64,000 bases of DNA from positions 56,258 through 120,257 of the forward strand of contig NZ_PVTO01000005.1 of the NCBI RefSeq assembly GCF_003003275.1. Direction: 5' to 3'. Made by a program: the position numbers and the translations under genes. Positions 9,525 through 19,493 of the stretch are shown here, in pieces. Numbering within the stretch: the stretch's first letter is position 1; each line of letters opens with the position of its first letter. The notes under the pieces were generated by a model. That model saw only the letters and a list, made by a program, of their open reading frames with translations. It was not told the origin of the DNA and ran no database searches. This stretch comes from Alkalibacterium olivapovliticus (GTDB lineage: Bacteria; Bacillota; Bacilli; Lactobacillales; Carnobacteriaceae_A).

Positions 9525-10457
9525 ATGGAAAAAGCAAAAACATTTCAAGATATTATATTGACCCTTCAGCAATTCTGGTCTGACAAAGGGTGTATGCTGA
9601 TGCAGGCATATGATACAGAAAAAGGAGCAGGGACGATGAGTCCATACACTTTTTTAAGAGCAATCGGACCGGAGCCATGGAACGCAGCTTATGTCGAGCC
9701 GTCTCGAAGACCTGCAGATGGACGATACGGAGAAAATCCAAACCGCTTATACCAGCACCATCAGTTTCAAGTCGTTATGAAACCCTCTCCTAAAAACATA
9801 CAGGAATTATACTTGGACAGTTTAAAAGCACTGGGAATCGATCCACTTCAGCACGATATTCGGTTTGTGGAAGATAACTGGGAGAACCCTTCACTAGGGT
9901 GTGCCGGACTTGGTTGGGAAGTCTGGCTGGACGGCATGGAAGTCACTCAGTTTACTTATTTCCAGCAGGTAGGCGGACTTGAAGTTGATTCCGTCACAAG
10001 CGAATTGACCTATGGACTGGAACGTCTTGCTTCTTATATTCAGGATGTAGACAATGTCTATGATATTGAATGGGCTCCTGGTGTCAAGTATGGTGAAATC
10101 TTTAAACAACCGGAATACGAGCATTCAGCTTATTCATTCGATCACAGCGATACGGTTTTTCTCTTTTCCCAATTTTCAGCCTTTGAAAAAGAAGCATTAA
10201 AACAAATTGAAAACAATCTCGTCCACCCAGCTTATGACTACGTTCTAAAATGCAGTCATGCATTCAATCTACTGGATGCAAGAGGAGCGGTCTCTGCGAC
10301 GGACCGCCCAGACTATTTAAAACGCATTCGCCATATGGCACGTCTGATCGCAAAATCATTTTTACAGGAACGCGCGAAACTGTCCTTTCCCCTGTTGGAT
10401 GAGACTGACAGTGAAAAATGGATTGAAAAATACGGGTTAAAGAAGGAGGCAAACTAA
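9525..10457 (+). CDS. glyQ: Glycine-tRNA ligase alpha subunit
   Basis: 310 residues from ATG with AGGAGAG upstream, 22 bases after the T-box terminator. This is the catalytic class II core of the alpha2beta2 bacterial enzyme that charges tRNA-Gly. Recognised from [13 protein letters not shown] at the N-terminus, [17 protein letters not shown], and [16 protein letters not shown]. Length is usual (about 300). The stop codon shares one base with the glyS start (TAATG), implying coupled translation. Confidence 0.97.
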   Translation: MEKAKTFQDIILTLQQFWSDKGCMLMQAYDTEKGAGTMSPYTFLRAIGPEPWNAAYVEPSRRPADGRYGENPNRLYQHHQFQVVMKPSPKNIQELYLDSLKALGIDPLQHDIRFVEDNWENPSLGCAGLGWEVWLDGMEVTQFTYFQQVGGLEVDSVTSELTYGLERLASYIQDVDNVYDIEWAPGVKYGEIFKQPEYEHSAYSFDHSDTVFLFSQFSAFEKEALKQIENNLVHPAYDYVLKCSHAFNLLDARGAVSATDRPDYLKRIRHMARLIAKSFLQERAKLSFPLLDETDSEKWIEKYGLKKEAN

Positions 10458-12541
10458 TGACTCATTCATTTTTATTAGAAATAGGACTGGAAGAACTACC
10501 GGCAAAAGCGATTGTTCCGGCTGTGACCCACTTAAAAGAAAAAGTTACCAGTCATTTTAAAGACAGTCAGTTAGCATTTGAATCGATCAAAACGTTCAGT
10601 ACGCCAAGACGTCTGGCTGTAAAGGTAGAAGGGCTCAAGGAAAGACAGGCTGACAAGACTGAAACAGTTAAAGGGCCTGCCAAACGAATAGCACTGGATA
10701 AAGAGGGGAACTGGTCTAAAGCTGCGATTGGCTTTACACGTGGTCAGAATGCCTCTGTAGAGGATATCGTCTTTAAAGAAATCAAAGGAGAAGAGTATGT
10801 CTTTGTCGAAAAACAGATAAAAGGACTAACTGCACAGGAATTAATTCAACAGTTGTCACCTGTTTTAACCTCTATTCCATTCCCGGTTTCAATGAAGTGG
10901 GGAAATCATTCCTACAAATACATTCGGCCAGTTCACTGGCTGACGGTATTGCTAGATGATCAGCTGATCGAGCTGTCACTTTTCGATGTGTCGTCTGGTC
11001 GTGAATCTCGAGGCCACCGTTTCCTTGGACAGAGCATTACACTGGCCCATGCTGATGAGTATCAGGACAAATTAAGGGAACAGTCTGTAATCGTCGACCG
11101 AACGGAGAGACAGGAACTGATTACAAATCAAATACTGGCATTGTGTCATACTAACAACTGGAAAAGTCCATTGGACAATACAGATTTGCTTGAAGAGGTG
11201 ACCGATCTGGTTGAATACCCAACAGCATTTTCTGGATCATTTGATGATAGCTTCTTGAAGGTACCGGAAAATGTTCTAGAAACGGCTATGGCAGATCACC
11301 AGCGCTATTTCCCAGTTAGAAATGACAATGAAGAAGCTGCTTTTCTTCCTCATTTCATTGCAGTTAGAAACGGAAATGACCAGTCTATCGATCAGGTCAG
11401 AAAAGGAAATGAAAAGGTCTTGAGTGCACGCCTATCTGATGCCGCCTTTTTCTATCACGAAGACCAGAAACACTCAATAGATACCTTTGTCGATAAATTA
11501 GCCTTAGTCTCGTTCCATGAAAAACTGGGCTCTCTATATGATAAACAAGAACGGTTGACCACAATTGCTAAACTGCTGGCTCCATACTTTGAGCTGACAG
11601 ATCAGGAAGCTCAATCAATCGAACGAGCTGGCATGATCTCTAAATTTGATCTGGTCACTCAGACCGTCAACGAGTTCACATCACTTCAAGGAGAAATTGC
11701 CGGTATCTTTGCTTCTGAAAGAGGAGAAGACCCAATCGTATCTGATGCTCTATCGGAATTGTACCTTCCAAAAAGCATGGATGGTGCATTGCCTCAGACA
11801 CCAGTTGGCGCGGTCATCTCCATAGCAGACAAACTTGATTCCCTGCTGTCCTTTTTCTCAGTGGATCTTATTCCGTCAGGGTCTAATGATCCGTTCGCAT
11901 TAAGACGCCAGGCAATGGGAATTGTAAGAATAATAAAAGCCTTCAATGTATCTATTCCTTTAAATGATCTACTGGAATCTGTAACTGAAACAGCTGCGAC
12001 AGTTGAAATCAAAGCTGCTTATATTCAAAAACAGTCTGCTGTTATTGCCTTTATTAAAGACCGCGTAGACCAGTGGCTCTCCACTGAAGCTGGTTTGAGT
12101 AAAGAATACGATATTCGAAAAGCTGTTCTTGAGTCAGATCAGAATGACCTGGTGAAAATCATTGAAGCAGCAAGTGTATTGAAATCTAAAAAAGGTGGAT
12201 CTGATTTTAAAGCAGTTGTTGAGTCGTTGACGCGTGTCTCAAATTTAGCTGAAAAGGCTCAGGATAATCTGTCCATATCGTCTGACTATTTCGAAACTGA
12301 TTCAGAGAAAAGTTTATATGAAGCTATACTGAAAGCAGAACAGCTGAACGTAAACGGCCTTTCGGTCTCCGATAAATGGCAGCTTTTGTCTGATATGCAC
12401 CCATTAATCGATGACTTTTTTGATCACAATATGGTCATGTCCGATGATGCATCCGTTAAAGACAATCGTCTAGCACTATTGTCACGGATCAATACGTTAT
12501 CATCATCAGTTGCACGATTCAATGCTTTAGTGATTAAATAA
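10457..12541 (+). CDS. glyS: Glycine-tRNA ligase beta subunit
   Basis: 694 residues, of usual length (about 690). The start HSFLLEIGLEELPAK is the family's N-terminal signature; later landmarks are FSTPRRLAVKV, MKWGNHSYKYIRPVHW and SNDPFALRRQAMGIVRI. The C-terminal HD and anticodon-binding-like region is helical. It supports tRNA recognition by GlyQ. The operon is closed by a terminator, so glyQS is a two-gene T-box unit separate from recO. Confidence 0.97.
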   Translation: MTHSFLLEIGLEELPAKAIVPAVTHLKEKVTSHFKDSQLAFESIKTFSTPRRLAVKVEGLKERQADKTETVKGPAKRIALDKEGNWSKAAIGFTRGQNASVEDIVFKEIKGEEYVFVEKQIKGLTAQELIQQLSPVLTSIPFPVSMKWGNHSYKYIRPVHWLTVLLDDQLIELSLFDVSSGRESRGHRFLGQSITLAHADEYQDKLREQSVIVDRTERQELITNQILALCHTNNWKSPLDNTDLLEEVTDLVEYPTAFSGSFDDSFLKVPENVLETAMADHQRYFPVRNDNEEAAFLPHFIAVRNGNDQSIDQVRKGNEKVLSARLSDAAFFYHEDQKHSIDTFVDKLALVSFHEKLGSLYDKQERLTTIAKLLAPYFELTDQEAQSIERAGMISKFDLVTQTVNEFTSLQGEIAGIFASERGEDPIVSDALSELYLPKSMDGALPQTPVGAVISIADKLDSLLSFFSVDLIPSGSNDPFALRRQAMGIVRIIKAFNVSIPLNDLLESVTETAATVEIKAAYIQKQSAVIAFIKDRVDQWLSTEAGLSKEYDIRKAVLESDQNDLVKIIEAASVLKSKKGGSDFKAVVESLTRVSNLAEKAQDNLSISSDYFETDSEKSLYEAILKAEQLNVNGLSVSDKWQLLSDMHPLIDDFFDHNMVMSDDASVKDNRLALLSRINTLSSSVARFNALVIK

Positions 12542-12553
12542 GATAATTAGATA

Positions 12554-12590
12554 AGAAGGCAGTTCTCGATTGGTCTGCCTTCTTTCTGTA
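12554..12590 (+). terminator. Terminator of glyQS
   Basis: Perfect 9-bp stem AGAAGGCAG / CTGCCTTCT (12554-12562, 12575-12583), T-rich but interrupted tail. Confidence 0.75.
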
Positions 12591-12617
12591 TGACTAAAAG
12601 AGAAGGGAACTGGGAGT

Positions 12618-14330
12618 ATGCTTAAACGTTTTTTTTCATATTACAAACCTTATAAGGCTTTATTTACATTAGATTTTTCAGCCGCCATTGTTGTGGCAAC
12701 TTTGGAACTCGCATTTCCAATCATGGTTCAGCAGGTAGTGGATAACATACTACCAACGGGTGACTGGTCTCTTATAGTGATCGTATCCTTAGGTTTACTA
12801 GGTATATATGCCTTGAATACATTTTTACATTTTATCGTGACGTATTATGGACATGTGCTGGGTACGAATATTGAAACTGATATGCGTCAGGATCTGTATA
12901 ATCATATTCAGAAACAATCATTCTCATACTTTGACAACAGGGAAACCGGTAAACTGATTACACGGCTGACATCCGATTTGTTTGAAATTGCAGAAGTGGC
13001 CCACCATGGACCTGAGGACATTTTCATTACGCTGTTCACATTGACAGGTGCATTCTTACTGATGTTAAGTGTGCATGTTCAGCTGGCAATCATGACCTTT
13101 GTCCTGGTGCCGTTTATAGCAATAGCCCTTGCCTTTTTCAACAAGCGCATGACGAATGTCAATACACGCATTTATGATGACCTTGCGGGATTCAGTGCAG
13201 GTATCGAAGCATCTGTCGGAGGTGTTCGCGTGGTTCAGGCTTTTTCGAATGAAGAATATGAACAGGAACGGTTTAATCAGTTAAATGTTGCTTACCGTAA
13301 ATCTAAATACTTATTTTACAAAATGATGGCAGTCAGTCATTCGTATAATTATTTTCTGATGCGTCTGATCACCTTATTTGCACTCTTTTTCGGTGCTTAC
13401 TATACGATTCAGGGAGAAATCAGTTATGGGGACTTAGTAGCCTTCATCCTGTTCGCAAATGTATTTGTCCGACCAATCGAAAAAGTCAATACTATGATTG
13501 AAAGTTACCCTAAAGGCATTGCCGGCTTTAAGAGATTACTTGAAGAACTGGGCTTGAAATCAGAAGTGAAAAATTCACCCAATGCCATTAAAGTAGAGAG
13601 CTTAAAAGGGGACATTGAGTATTCTAATGTGACCTTCAGTTACGAAGAGCATCAGCCTATTTTAGAAGATATCAATCTAAGCATAACAGCAGGGGAAACG
13701 ATTGCCTTTGTCGGACCAAGTGGTGCTGGGAAAACGACCATTTGTAACTTACTCCCTAGATTCTATGACATTGATGAAGGGTCTATTACCATTGACGGCT
13801 ACTCTATTAAAGATGTGACGCTTGATTCTCTAAGAGAGCAGATCGGCGTTGTACAGCAGGATGTCTTTTTATTCCCTGGAACGATCAAAGAAAACATTCT
13901 ATATGGTAAACTGGATGCAACAGATGAAGAAGTTCATAATGCCGTTAAGATGGCAAATCTAGTGGATGTGGTCAGTAAACTGCCAAGAGGACTGGAAACT
14001 GTTATTGGAGAGCGAGGCGTTAAATTATCTGGCGGACAGAAACAGCGTTTGTCCATAGCTCGTATGTTCCTGAAAAATCCGCCTATTCTGATATTAGATG
14101 AGGCGACATCAGCATTAGATACTGAAACAGAGCAGGCTATTCAGGAAGCACTGGATTCTCTATCAAAAGGACGGACGACGCTTATCATTGCTCACCGTTT
14201 GGCTACCATCAAAAATGCAGACAGAATCGTCGTCGTATCCGCTAAAGGCATTGAAGAAGAAGGCAGTCACGATGAACTGATTGCCACTAATGGAGCATAT
14301 AAATCACTTTATGATGCCCAATTTTCATGA
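12618..14330 (+). CDS. ABC exporter half-transporter (multidrug/lipid type)
   Basis: 570 residues from ATG behind a GGGAACTGGGAG stretch. The N-terminal six-segment membrane domain spans about residues 1-300. The C-terminal ATPase has Walker A GPSGAGKTT (about 371-379), signature LSGGQKQR, Walker B ILILDEATSALD and switch histidine IAHRLATI. This is the MsbA/Sav1866/LmrA architecture; it would work as a homodimer exporting hydrophobic drugs or lipids. No partner half-transporter lies beside it. Substrate cannot be assigned. The niaR gene follows 30 bases later without a visible terminator. Confidence 0.93.
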   Translation: MLKRFFSYYKPYKALFTLDFSAAIVVATLELAFPIMVQQVVDNILPTGDWSLIVIVSLGLLGIYALNTFLHFIVTYYGHVLGTNIETDMRQDLYNHIQKQSFSYFDNRETGKLITRLTSDLFEIAEVAHHGPEDIFITLFTLTGAFLLMLSVHVQLAIMTFVLVPFIAIALAFFNKRMTNVNTRIYDDLAGFSAGIEASVGGVRVVQAFSNEEYEQERFNQLNVAYRKSKYLFYKMMAVSHSYNYFLMRLITLFALFFGAYYTIQGEISYGDLVAFILFANVFVRPIEKVNTMIESYPKGIAGFKRLLEELGLKSEVKNSPNAIKVESLKGDIEYSNVTFSYEEHQPILEDINLSITAGETIAFVGPSGAGKTTICNLLPRFYDIDEGSITIDGYSIKDVTLDSLREQIGVVQQDVFLFPGTIKENILYGKLDATDEEVHNAVKMANLVDVVSKLPRGLETVIGERGVKLSGGQKQRLSIARMFLKNPPILILDEATSALDTETEQAIQEALDSLSKGRTTLIIAHRLATIKNADRIVVVSAKGIEEEGSHDELIATNGAYKSLYDAQFS

Positions 14331-14360
14331 TTAAACAGACTTAATAGGAGAGTGGATAGT

Positions 14361-14873
14361 ATGGAAGCAGATCAGAGAAGACGCGCTATCAAACACTATT
14401 TAGATCAGGCAGAAGAAGCAGTGGTAGCCCGAACACTGGCTTCAGCTTTTAATGTGAGCCGACAAGTGATAGTAGGGGATATTGCACTGCTCAGAGCTTC
14501 CGGCGTCGGAATCATCTCTACCCCTAAAGGATACATCATGCGCAGTCTCACAGAAGAAGGGGAGTGCGAATCCGTGGTGTGTCAGCACCTGCCGGAAGAA
14601 ACGAAAGAAGAACTGTACGCTATAGTTGATCTGGGCGGAGAAGTGGTCGATGTCACAGTAGAACACCCTATATATGGTCAAATTAGAGGAGACCTGCGGA
14701 TTTCAAACCGTTTGGAAGCAGATGATTTTATAGAAAAAATTAATCAGAATAAATCAGCTCTATTATCAAATTTGACTGACGGCCTGCATACGCATACGAT
14801 AAAAGCTAAAAATAAAGACCGACTGCAAAAAATTAAGGAAAACTTGAAAAGTAAAGGCTTTCTTTATGAATAA
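14361..14873 (+). CDS. niaR: NiaR, niacin-responsive transcriptional repressor
   Basis: 170 residues. The ATG at 14361 is preferred (AGGAG 10 bases upstream); the GTG at 14352 is too close to that site. The N-terminal winged HTH (VARTLASAFNVSRQVIVGDIA) is followed by the C-terminal 3H domain with its histidines (EHPIYGQIRGDL and GLHTHTIKA). NiaR/YrxA represses NAD precursor genes when nicotinic acid is present. The next gene is a NiaX niacin transporter with a palindromic operator over its start site, strongly supporting the assignment. Confidence 0.92.
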   Translation: MEADQRRRAIKHYLDQAEEAVVARTLASAFNVSRQVIVGDIALLRASGVGIISTPKGYIMRSLTEEGECESVVCQHLPEETKEELYAIVDLGGEVVDVTVEHPIYGQIRGDLRISNRLEADDFIEKINQNKSALLSNLTDGLHTHTIKAKNKDRLQKIKENLKSKGFLYE

Positions 14874-14878
14874 CAATA

Positions 14879-14906
14879 TTGACAATCAGCCTGATTAGGG
14901 TATACT
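14879..14906 (+). promoter_or_regulatory. niaX promoter
   Basis: TTGACA (14879-14884), 16-base spacer, TATACT (14901-14906). The -35 begins right after the niaR stop. Confidence 0.85.
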
Positions 14907-14910
14907 TATT

Positions 14911-14926
14911 AGGTGTCATGACACCT
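14911..14926 (+). promoter_or_regulatory. Probable NiaR operator
   Basis: Perfect 16-bp palindrome AGGTGTCATGACACCT placed 5 bases after the -10 box, so it covers the predicted transcription start. The GGTGTCATGACACC core agrees with my recollection of Firmicutes NiaR sites. Binding would block niaX transcription. Confidence 0.85.
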
Positions 14927-14948
14927 GTATACATACCAAAATTAGGAG

Positions 14949-15515
14949 TTGTTCATTATTAGACAGACAAACACGCTAAAGCTGACTGTTACAGCTTTAC
15001 TGACAGCTATCGCCATTACTATTCCAATGGTGATGCCTATTCGAGTACTTATCGAACCGGCTTCCTTCACACTGGCCAGCCACGTGCCCATTTTCTTTGC
15101 CATGTTCTTTTCACCGGCTATTGCTGTTGCCGTCTCCTTAGGGTCAGCAGTCGGCTTTCTTCTGGCCGGTTTCCCGATCGTCGTAACGATGAGAGCGATG
15201 AGTCATGTCGTTTTCGCCCTGATTGGTGCCTTATATCTTAAAGGCAGAAGAGAGGATGTCTTATCCTCTCCATTAAAAAGTCAGCTCTTTTCATTCAGCA
15301 TAGCTATCGTGCACGCACTAGCTGAAGTACTGGTCGTTTCAGTCTTTTTCTTCGGCCTTGTTTCAGGTGCCGATTATCAGGATGGATTCTTCTACGCTGT
15401 ATTCTTATTGGTAGGCGTGGGAACAGTCATTCATAGTATGGTCGATTTTTTCCTGGCTCAGCTGATCTGGAAAAGTTTAGGCAGACGAATGACTCAGATG
15501 GCCCAAAAAGTCTAA
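14949..15515 (+). CDS. niaX: ECF transporter S component NiaX (niacin uptake)
   Basis: About 185 residues with five or six membrane segments. The N-terminus (LKLTVTALLTAIAITIPMV) and the SFTLASHVPIFFAMFFSP segment match NiaX. It binds niacin and works with the shared EcfAA'T module, which is not in this window. The only canonical start is TTG at 14949, but the AGGAG site (14944-14948) ends directly against it. ATT codons at 14955 and 14958 have normal spacing, so the true start is uncertain. Regulated by the palindrome upstream. Followed by a strong terminator. Confidence 0.88.
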   Translation: MFIIRQTNTLKLTVTALLTAIAITIPMVMPIRVLIEPASFTLASHVPIFFAMFFSPAIAVAVSLGSAVGFLLAGFPIVVTMRAMSHVVFALIGALYLKGRREDVLSSPLKSQLFSFSIAIVHALAEVLVVSVFFFGLVSGADYQDGFFYAVFLLVGVGTVIHSMVDFFLAQLIWKSLGRRMTQMAQKV

Positions 15516-15564
15516 AGGTTCATTTGACTAACGAAATAAGAGCCAAACTGGTTCGACAGTCTGT

Positions 15565-15595
15565 AAATACTCGTCTTCGGACGAGTATTTTTCAT
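15565..15595 (+). terminator. niaX terminator with TTCG tetraloop
   Basis: Perfect 11-bp stem AAATACTCGTC / GACGAGTATTT (15565-15575, 15580-15590) closed by TTCG, followed by T-rich sequence. Confidence 0.92.
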
Positions 15596-16202
15596 TTTAT
15601 GGGTTTATTTTATGGGTGTTGCCCTTTATAGCTGCAACTCAGAAGAGCTGAAGAACTCGGTTAAGCATTAAATGGATATAGGGTCTAACTCAGTGATCAG
15701 TTTGACTGAGTTGCAGGTGACTTTTAGGACTAGCTGCAACTGAAATAATAATACTCGGTCAGTCCTAGTTAGTGGTGGGGACTACACGCAACCCAAAGCA
15801 TCTTTATTTTGAGTTCGATTTAGTCAGCTAGACTAAGTGCAGCTCAAGGAGGGAGTAGTCTGACTTGCTCCTATTGAGCGTTTAAGGCGTAACTCCTTTG
15901 ATTTGAACAGGCCAGTTGCACCCAAAGTTAGTCTCCCACAACATAAAATAGTTTATCAGCCTAATACCTAATAAGGTTAGAATTGATACACCGCAGTGCG
16001 GCATGAGTCCAGGTTATCTAATCGAGATCCGTTAAATGCTCTCTTTACTTTACATGTCATGAGACGCCCATTGCTAAAATTGATGATATAATGAATAGAA
16101 TCCGCACTTCTCCTGCTAGTCATCGTCACAACCTGACGCCAGTTTTTAGACTGGCTTATCAAACCGGCGAGGTACTAATCTGCCTTTTACAGCTTGCTTT
16201 CA
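15596..16202. repeat. Hairpin-rich non-coding stretch, family A
   Basis: No credible gene. CTGCAACTCAG (15632-15642) is inversely repeated by CTGAGTTGCAG (15706-15716). A nearer AACTCAG (15687-15693) competes for the same partner. A third partial copy TAGCTGCAACT occurs near 15731, and a TTAGTC/GACTAA hairpin near 15818-15834. The words TAGCTGCAACTCAG and CTGAGTTGCAGGT recur exactly at 57969-57982 and 58151-58163, so this is a dispersed intergenic element. Function unknown. Confidence 0.6.
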
Positions 16203-16231
16203 TTTACAATTTCATCCTATTTTGGTATACT
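16203..16231 (+). promoter_or_regulatory. Promoter for dnaG-rpoD
   Basis: TTTACA (16203-16208), 17-base spacer, TATACT (16226-16231) with an upstream TG making an extended -10. Confidence 0.7.
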
Positions 16232-16301
16232 TAACTTTGATTAATATAGGGACAGTGTGCCTATTGTCAATACATCATCGGTATGTGAAGGGGGATGACT
16301 A

Positions 16302-18167
16302 GTGAGCAGAATTCCTGAAGAAACTATTCATTCGATTCGTGAAGAAACGAATATTGTTCAAGTGATTTCCCAATATCTTCAATTGAAAAAGTCGGGGCAG
16401 AACTACTTTGCTTCTTGTCCTTTTCATGATGATAAGACACCTTCATTCTCCGTTAGCGAAAAGAAACAGATTTATCACTGTTTCAGCTGCGGAAGAGGGG
16501 GTAATGTATTTAGCTTCCTGCAGGAAATAGAAGGCTTATCATTTGTTGAAGCGGTTGGGAAAACAGCTGAATTGGCAGATTTGTCTATTGATTTTTCAGT
16601 TATAGACAAGGCCAGGCAATCCAAACCTGCTGCAGATTCAATGCACTCAAAATTGCTCGCTGTTTACGAGAAGGCTGAGTATTTTTATCATCACCTTTTA
16701 GTGAACTCAAAAGCGGGTGAAGAGGCTTATAACTATCTGCTGAATCGAGGGATGACAAAAGAGAGTATCGAGACTTTCAAAATCGGTTTTTCACCCCCTC
16801 AAAGACAGGCATTAAAACTGTATTTAGACAATGAAGGGCTCAATGATCCGGAGGTTCTGAAAAAATCCGGATTGTTTTCCGATAGAGATGACGATACCTT
16901 CGTCGATCGGTTTACTAATCGGATCCTTTTCCCTATCGCCGATGCAAGAGGGAAAACAGTTGCCTTTTCAGGGCGTGCTTTTCTGGAAGCAGAAGATAAT
17001 CACCGTATGGCTAAATACATGAACAGCCCCGAAACAGAGTTATTCAACAAGCGGCGCATCTTATTCAATTATGATAAAGCCAGAGCGTCGATCAGACGTG
17101 ACGGGGAAGTCATATTGTTTGAAGGGTTCATGGACGTGATATCAGCATGGCAGGCAGGTGTCAAAAACGGCATTGCCTCCATGGGAACCAGTTTGACTGA
17201 AGAACAGATCCATGTGCTGGACAAAGTAACGGATCATGTCGTTATTGCTTATGACGGAGATGATGCTGGGCTTGAAGCTACTAAGCGGGCAACTGACTTT
17301 ATTAATAGAGAGACTCATTTCACTATTGATATTGCAAGTTTTCCAGAAAACCTGGACCCAGATGATTTTATTCAGTCCAGAGGAAAAGAGGCATTCGTTG
17401 AGTTCCTATCTCATGGTAGAGACACTTTAATGAGTTTTCTACTGAAGTACCACCGTAAAGGGATCAACCTGAAAAACGAAAGTGAACGGTTGAAGTATAT
17501 TGAAGTGGTGCTGAGAGAACTGGCAAGAGTCTCTTCTGCAGTCGAACGGGAGCTCTATCTGAATCAGCTGCAGGAAGAATTTGATTTGTCTGTCGACGCT
17601 TTAAAAGAACAGATGCATTCCTTTATCGTTGAGCAACAGAATGAGCGCCGAAGCGAGAGACGTAAAGAAAACAAGGAAAAGCAGGCTGATGTCCCCAGCA
17701 GATCGGCAGTCGTTCATCAGAACAAACCGAAAGAGACGACACTGAGTCGGGCGGAAAAAGCGCTGCTTCACCGGTTATTTACGCATGATGAGGTATGGAC
17801 TGTTCTTCACTCATCAGATAAAGAGATATCATTTTCAGATCAGGATCATCAGGTCTTATTTTTATTGTACGACGACTATTACCATTCTCATGATCACCCG
17901 AGCCTTCAATCCTTTCTGGATGTCCTGCCCGACGAGCGTTTAAAAAGCAGGGCTTCTGAAATAGCCTGGATTTCTTTAAGTGACGAGATTTCGGCTGGAG
18001 AAATAGAAGACTATATTGCAATCATCTGTGACCGACAGCCACTTGAAATTCGACTGAAAGAAAAAAAGGATGAATTGAAACAGGCAGAAAGAAGTGGGGA
18101 CAAACAAAAGCAGCAGTCACTGAGCTTTGAAATCATAAATATTATTAAACAAATGAAAAGTAAATAA
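16302..18167 (+). CDS. dnaG: DNA primase
   Basis: 621 residues from a GTG start with AAGGGGGA upstream. Makes RNA primers at the replication fork. The N-terminal CHC2 zinc finger is intact: [11 protein letters not shown] ... [11 protein letters not shown] (residues about 40-70). The RNA polymerase core includes the Toprim motif EGFMDV (about 273) and the metal-binding YDGDDAG. The charged linker ([12 protein letters not shown]) leads to the helicase-binding C-terminal domain. It is the first gene of the primase-sigma operon; rpoD follows 26 bases later. Confidence 0.97.
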   Translation: MSRIPEETIHSIREETNIVQVISQYLQLKKSGQNYFASCPFHDDKTPSFSVSEKKQIYHCFSCGRGGNVFSFLQEIEGLSFVEAVGKTAELADLSIDFSVIDKARQSKPAADSMHSKLLAVYEKAEYFYHHLLVNSKAGEEAYNYLLNRGMTKESIETFKIGFSPPQRQALKLYLDNEGLNDPEVLKKSGLFSDRDDDTFVDRFTNRILFPIADARGKTVAFSGRAFLEAEDNHRMAKYMNSPETELFNKRRILFNYDKARASIRRDGEVILFEGFMDVISAWQAGVKNGIASMGTSLTEEQIHVLDKVTDHVVIAYDGDDAGLEATKRATDFINRETHFTIDIASFPENLDPDDFIQSRGKEAFVEFLSHGRDTLMSFLLKYHRKGINLKNESERLKYIEVVLRELARVSSAVERELYLNQLQEEFDLSVDALKEQMHSFIVEQQNERRSERRKENKEKQADVPSRSAVVHQNKPKETTLSRAEKALLHRLFTHDEVWTVLHSSDKEISFSDQDHQVLFLLYDDYYHSHDHPSLQSFLDVLPDERLKSRASEIAWISLSDEISAGEIEDYIAIICDRQPLEIRLKEKKDELKQAERSGDKQKQQSLSFEIINIIKQMKSK

Positions 18168-18193
18168 AGATTAATCAGGAGGCATGTCATTAT

Positions 18194-19327
18194 ATGGCGA
18201 AGAGTAAAAAGAAAGTTACCGAACAGCCTGAAGAAAAATATGAACTGGCGGTTGTAAAGTTCATTAAGGATTTAAGAAAGAACAAGCAGCAAACCGTATC
18301 ATATGTTGATCTGACTGACAAACTGGCGGAACCATTCGAGCTTGAAAAAGAGCAGATGGAAGACCTGATTCAAAAGTTCGAAGATGAAGGTATTGGTGTA
18401 GTTGATGAAGATGGTAATCCGTTAGCTAAGCAGCTGGATAAGGAAGAAGAAGTTGCAGAAGAAGCTAAAAAAGAAGAAATGATTGCTCCACCTGGCGTTA
18501 AAATCAATGACCCAGTCCGCATGTATTTGAAAGAAATCGGTCGAGTGGATCTGTTAAGCGCTAAAGAGGAAATCACTCTGGCTAAACGTATCGAGCAGGG
18601 CGACAAGATTGCTAAACAGGAACTGGCTGAAGCTAACCTGCGTTTAGTTGTTTCAATTGCTAAACGCTATGTCGGGCGTGGAATGAGCTTTCTTGATCTG
18701 ATTCAGGAAGGTAACATGGGGTTAATGAAAGCTGTTGAGAAATTTGACTACGAAAAAGGATTTAAATTCTCAACCTATGCGACCTGGTGGATCCGTCAGG
18801 CTATAACACGTGCGATTGCTGACCAGGCCCGTACGATTCGTATCCCTGTGCACATGGTTGAAACAATTAATAAACTGGTTCGTATTCAGCGTCAACTGCT
18901 TCAGGATCTGGGTAGAGAACCGACACCTGAAGAAATAGGCGCAGAGATGGACTTGCCTACTGAAAAAGTACGTGACATTCTTAAAATTTCTCAGGAACCC
19001 GTTTCTCTAGAAACACCGATCGGTGAAGAAGATGATTCGCACCTAGGTGACTTCATTGAAGACAATGACGCAACCAGCCCATCTGATAATGCAGCCTATG
19101 AACTGCTTAAAAGCGAACTGGAAGATGTGCTTGACACATTAACTGACCGCGAAGAAAATGTTTTGCGTTTAAGATTTGGACTTGATGATGGACGTCAGCG
19201 TACACTTGAAGATGTTGGGAAAGTATTTGGCGTGACTCGTGAGCGTATACGCCAGATCGAAGCTAAAGCGTTGAGAAAACTACGTCACCCGAGTCGTTCT
19301 AAACAATTAAAAGACTTTTTAGAGTAA
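18194..19327 (+). CDS. rpoD: Primary sigma factor RpoD (sigma A)
   Basis: 377 residues from ATG with AGGAGG upstream. Region 1.1-like acidic N-terminus; region 2 with [15 protein letters not shown] and [13 protein letters not shown]; region 3; region 4 with [20 protein letters not shown]. Length equals that of B. subtilis SigA (about 371). Directs RNA polymerase to -35/-10 promoters of the type marked through this window. Unlike in B. subtilis, trmK does not follow directly; rplY and a stress gene lie between. Confidence 0.98.
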   Translation: MAKSKKKVTEQPEEKYELAVVKFIKDLRKNKQQTVSYVDLTDKLAEPFELEKEQMEDLIQKFEDEGIGVVDEDGNPLAKQLDKEEEVAEEAKKEEMIAPPGVKINDPVRMYLKEIGRVDLLSAKEEITLAKRIEQGDKIAKQELAEANLRLVVSIAKRYVGRGMSFLDLIQEGNMGLMKAVEKFDYEKGFKFSTYATWWIRQAITRAIADQARTIRIPVHMVETINKLVRIQRQLLQDLGREPTPEEIGAEMDLPTEKVRDILKISQEPVSLETPIGEEDDSHLGDFIEDNDATSPSDNAAYELLKSELEDVLDTLTDREENVLRLRFGLDDGRQRTLEDVGKVFGVTRERIRQIEAKALRKLRHPSRSKQLKDFLE

Positions 19328-19347
19328 AATGGAACGCACGAGAGCCT

Positions 19348-19400
19348 AAGAAAAGCAGAAAAGAACTGTAAAGTAAAAGTTCTTGTCGCTTTTCTTTGCA
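19348..19400 (+). terminator. Terminator after rpoD
   Basis: Stem AAGAAAAGC / GCTTTTCTT (19348-19356, 19388-19396), with an inner AAGAACT/AGTTCTT pairing. The T tail is weak. Confidence 0.6.
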
Positions 19401-19444
19401 TTCTCGTTAGTTATTTGATATACTAATCCATGGCTTGTTAATTA

Positions 19445-19474
19445 TTGACGTATGCTATTTACTTAAAATAAAAT
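19445..19474 (+). promoter_or_regulatory. Possible rplY promoter
   Basis: TTGACG (19445-19450), 18-base spacer, TAAAAT (19469-19474). A second candidate, TTTGCA-18-TATACT, lies at 19395-19424. I cannot decide between them. Confidence 0.4.
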
Positions 19475-19493
19475 TTTGGAAGGTGTAATATAT

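Noticed and set aside
15977..16162. 61-codon minus-strand frame in the hairpin region before dnaG
   Set aside because: TTG start without a ribosome binding site, no recognisable domain, and it lies in repeat-rich non-coding DNA. It stays possible as a relic but cannot be supported.
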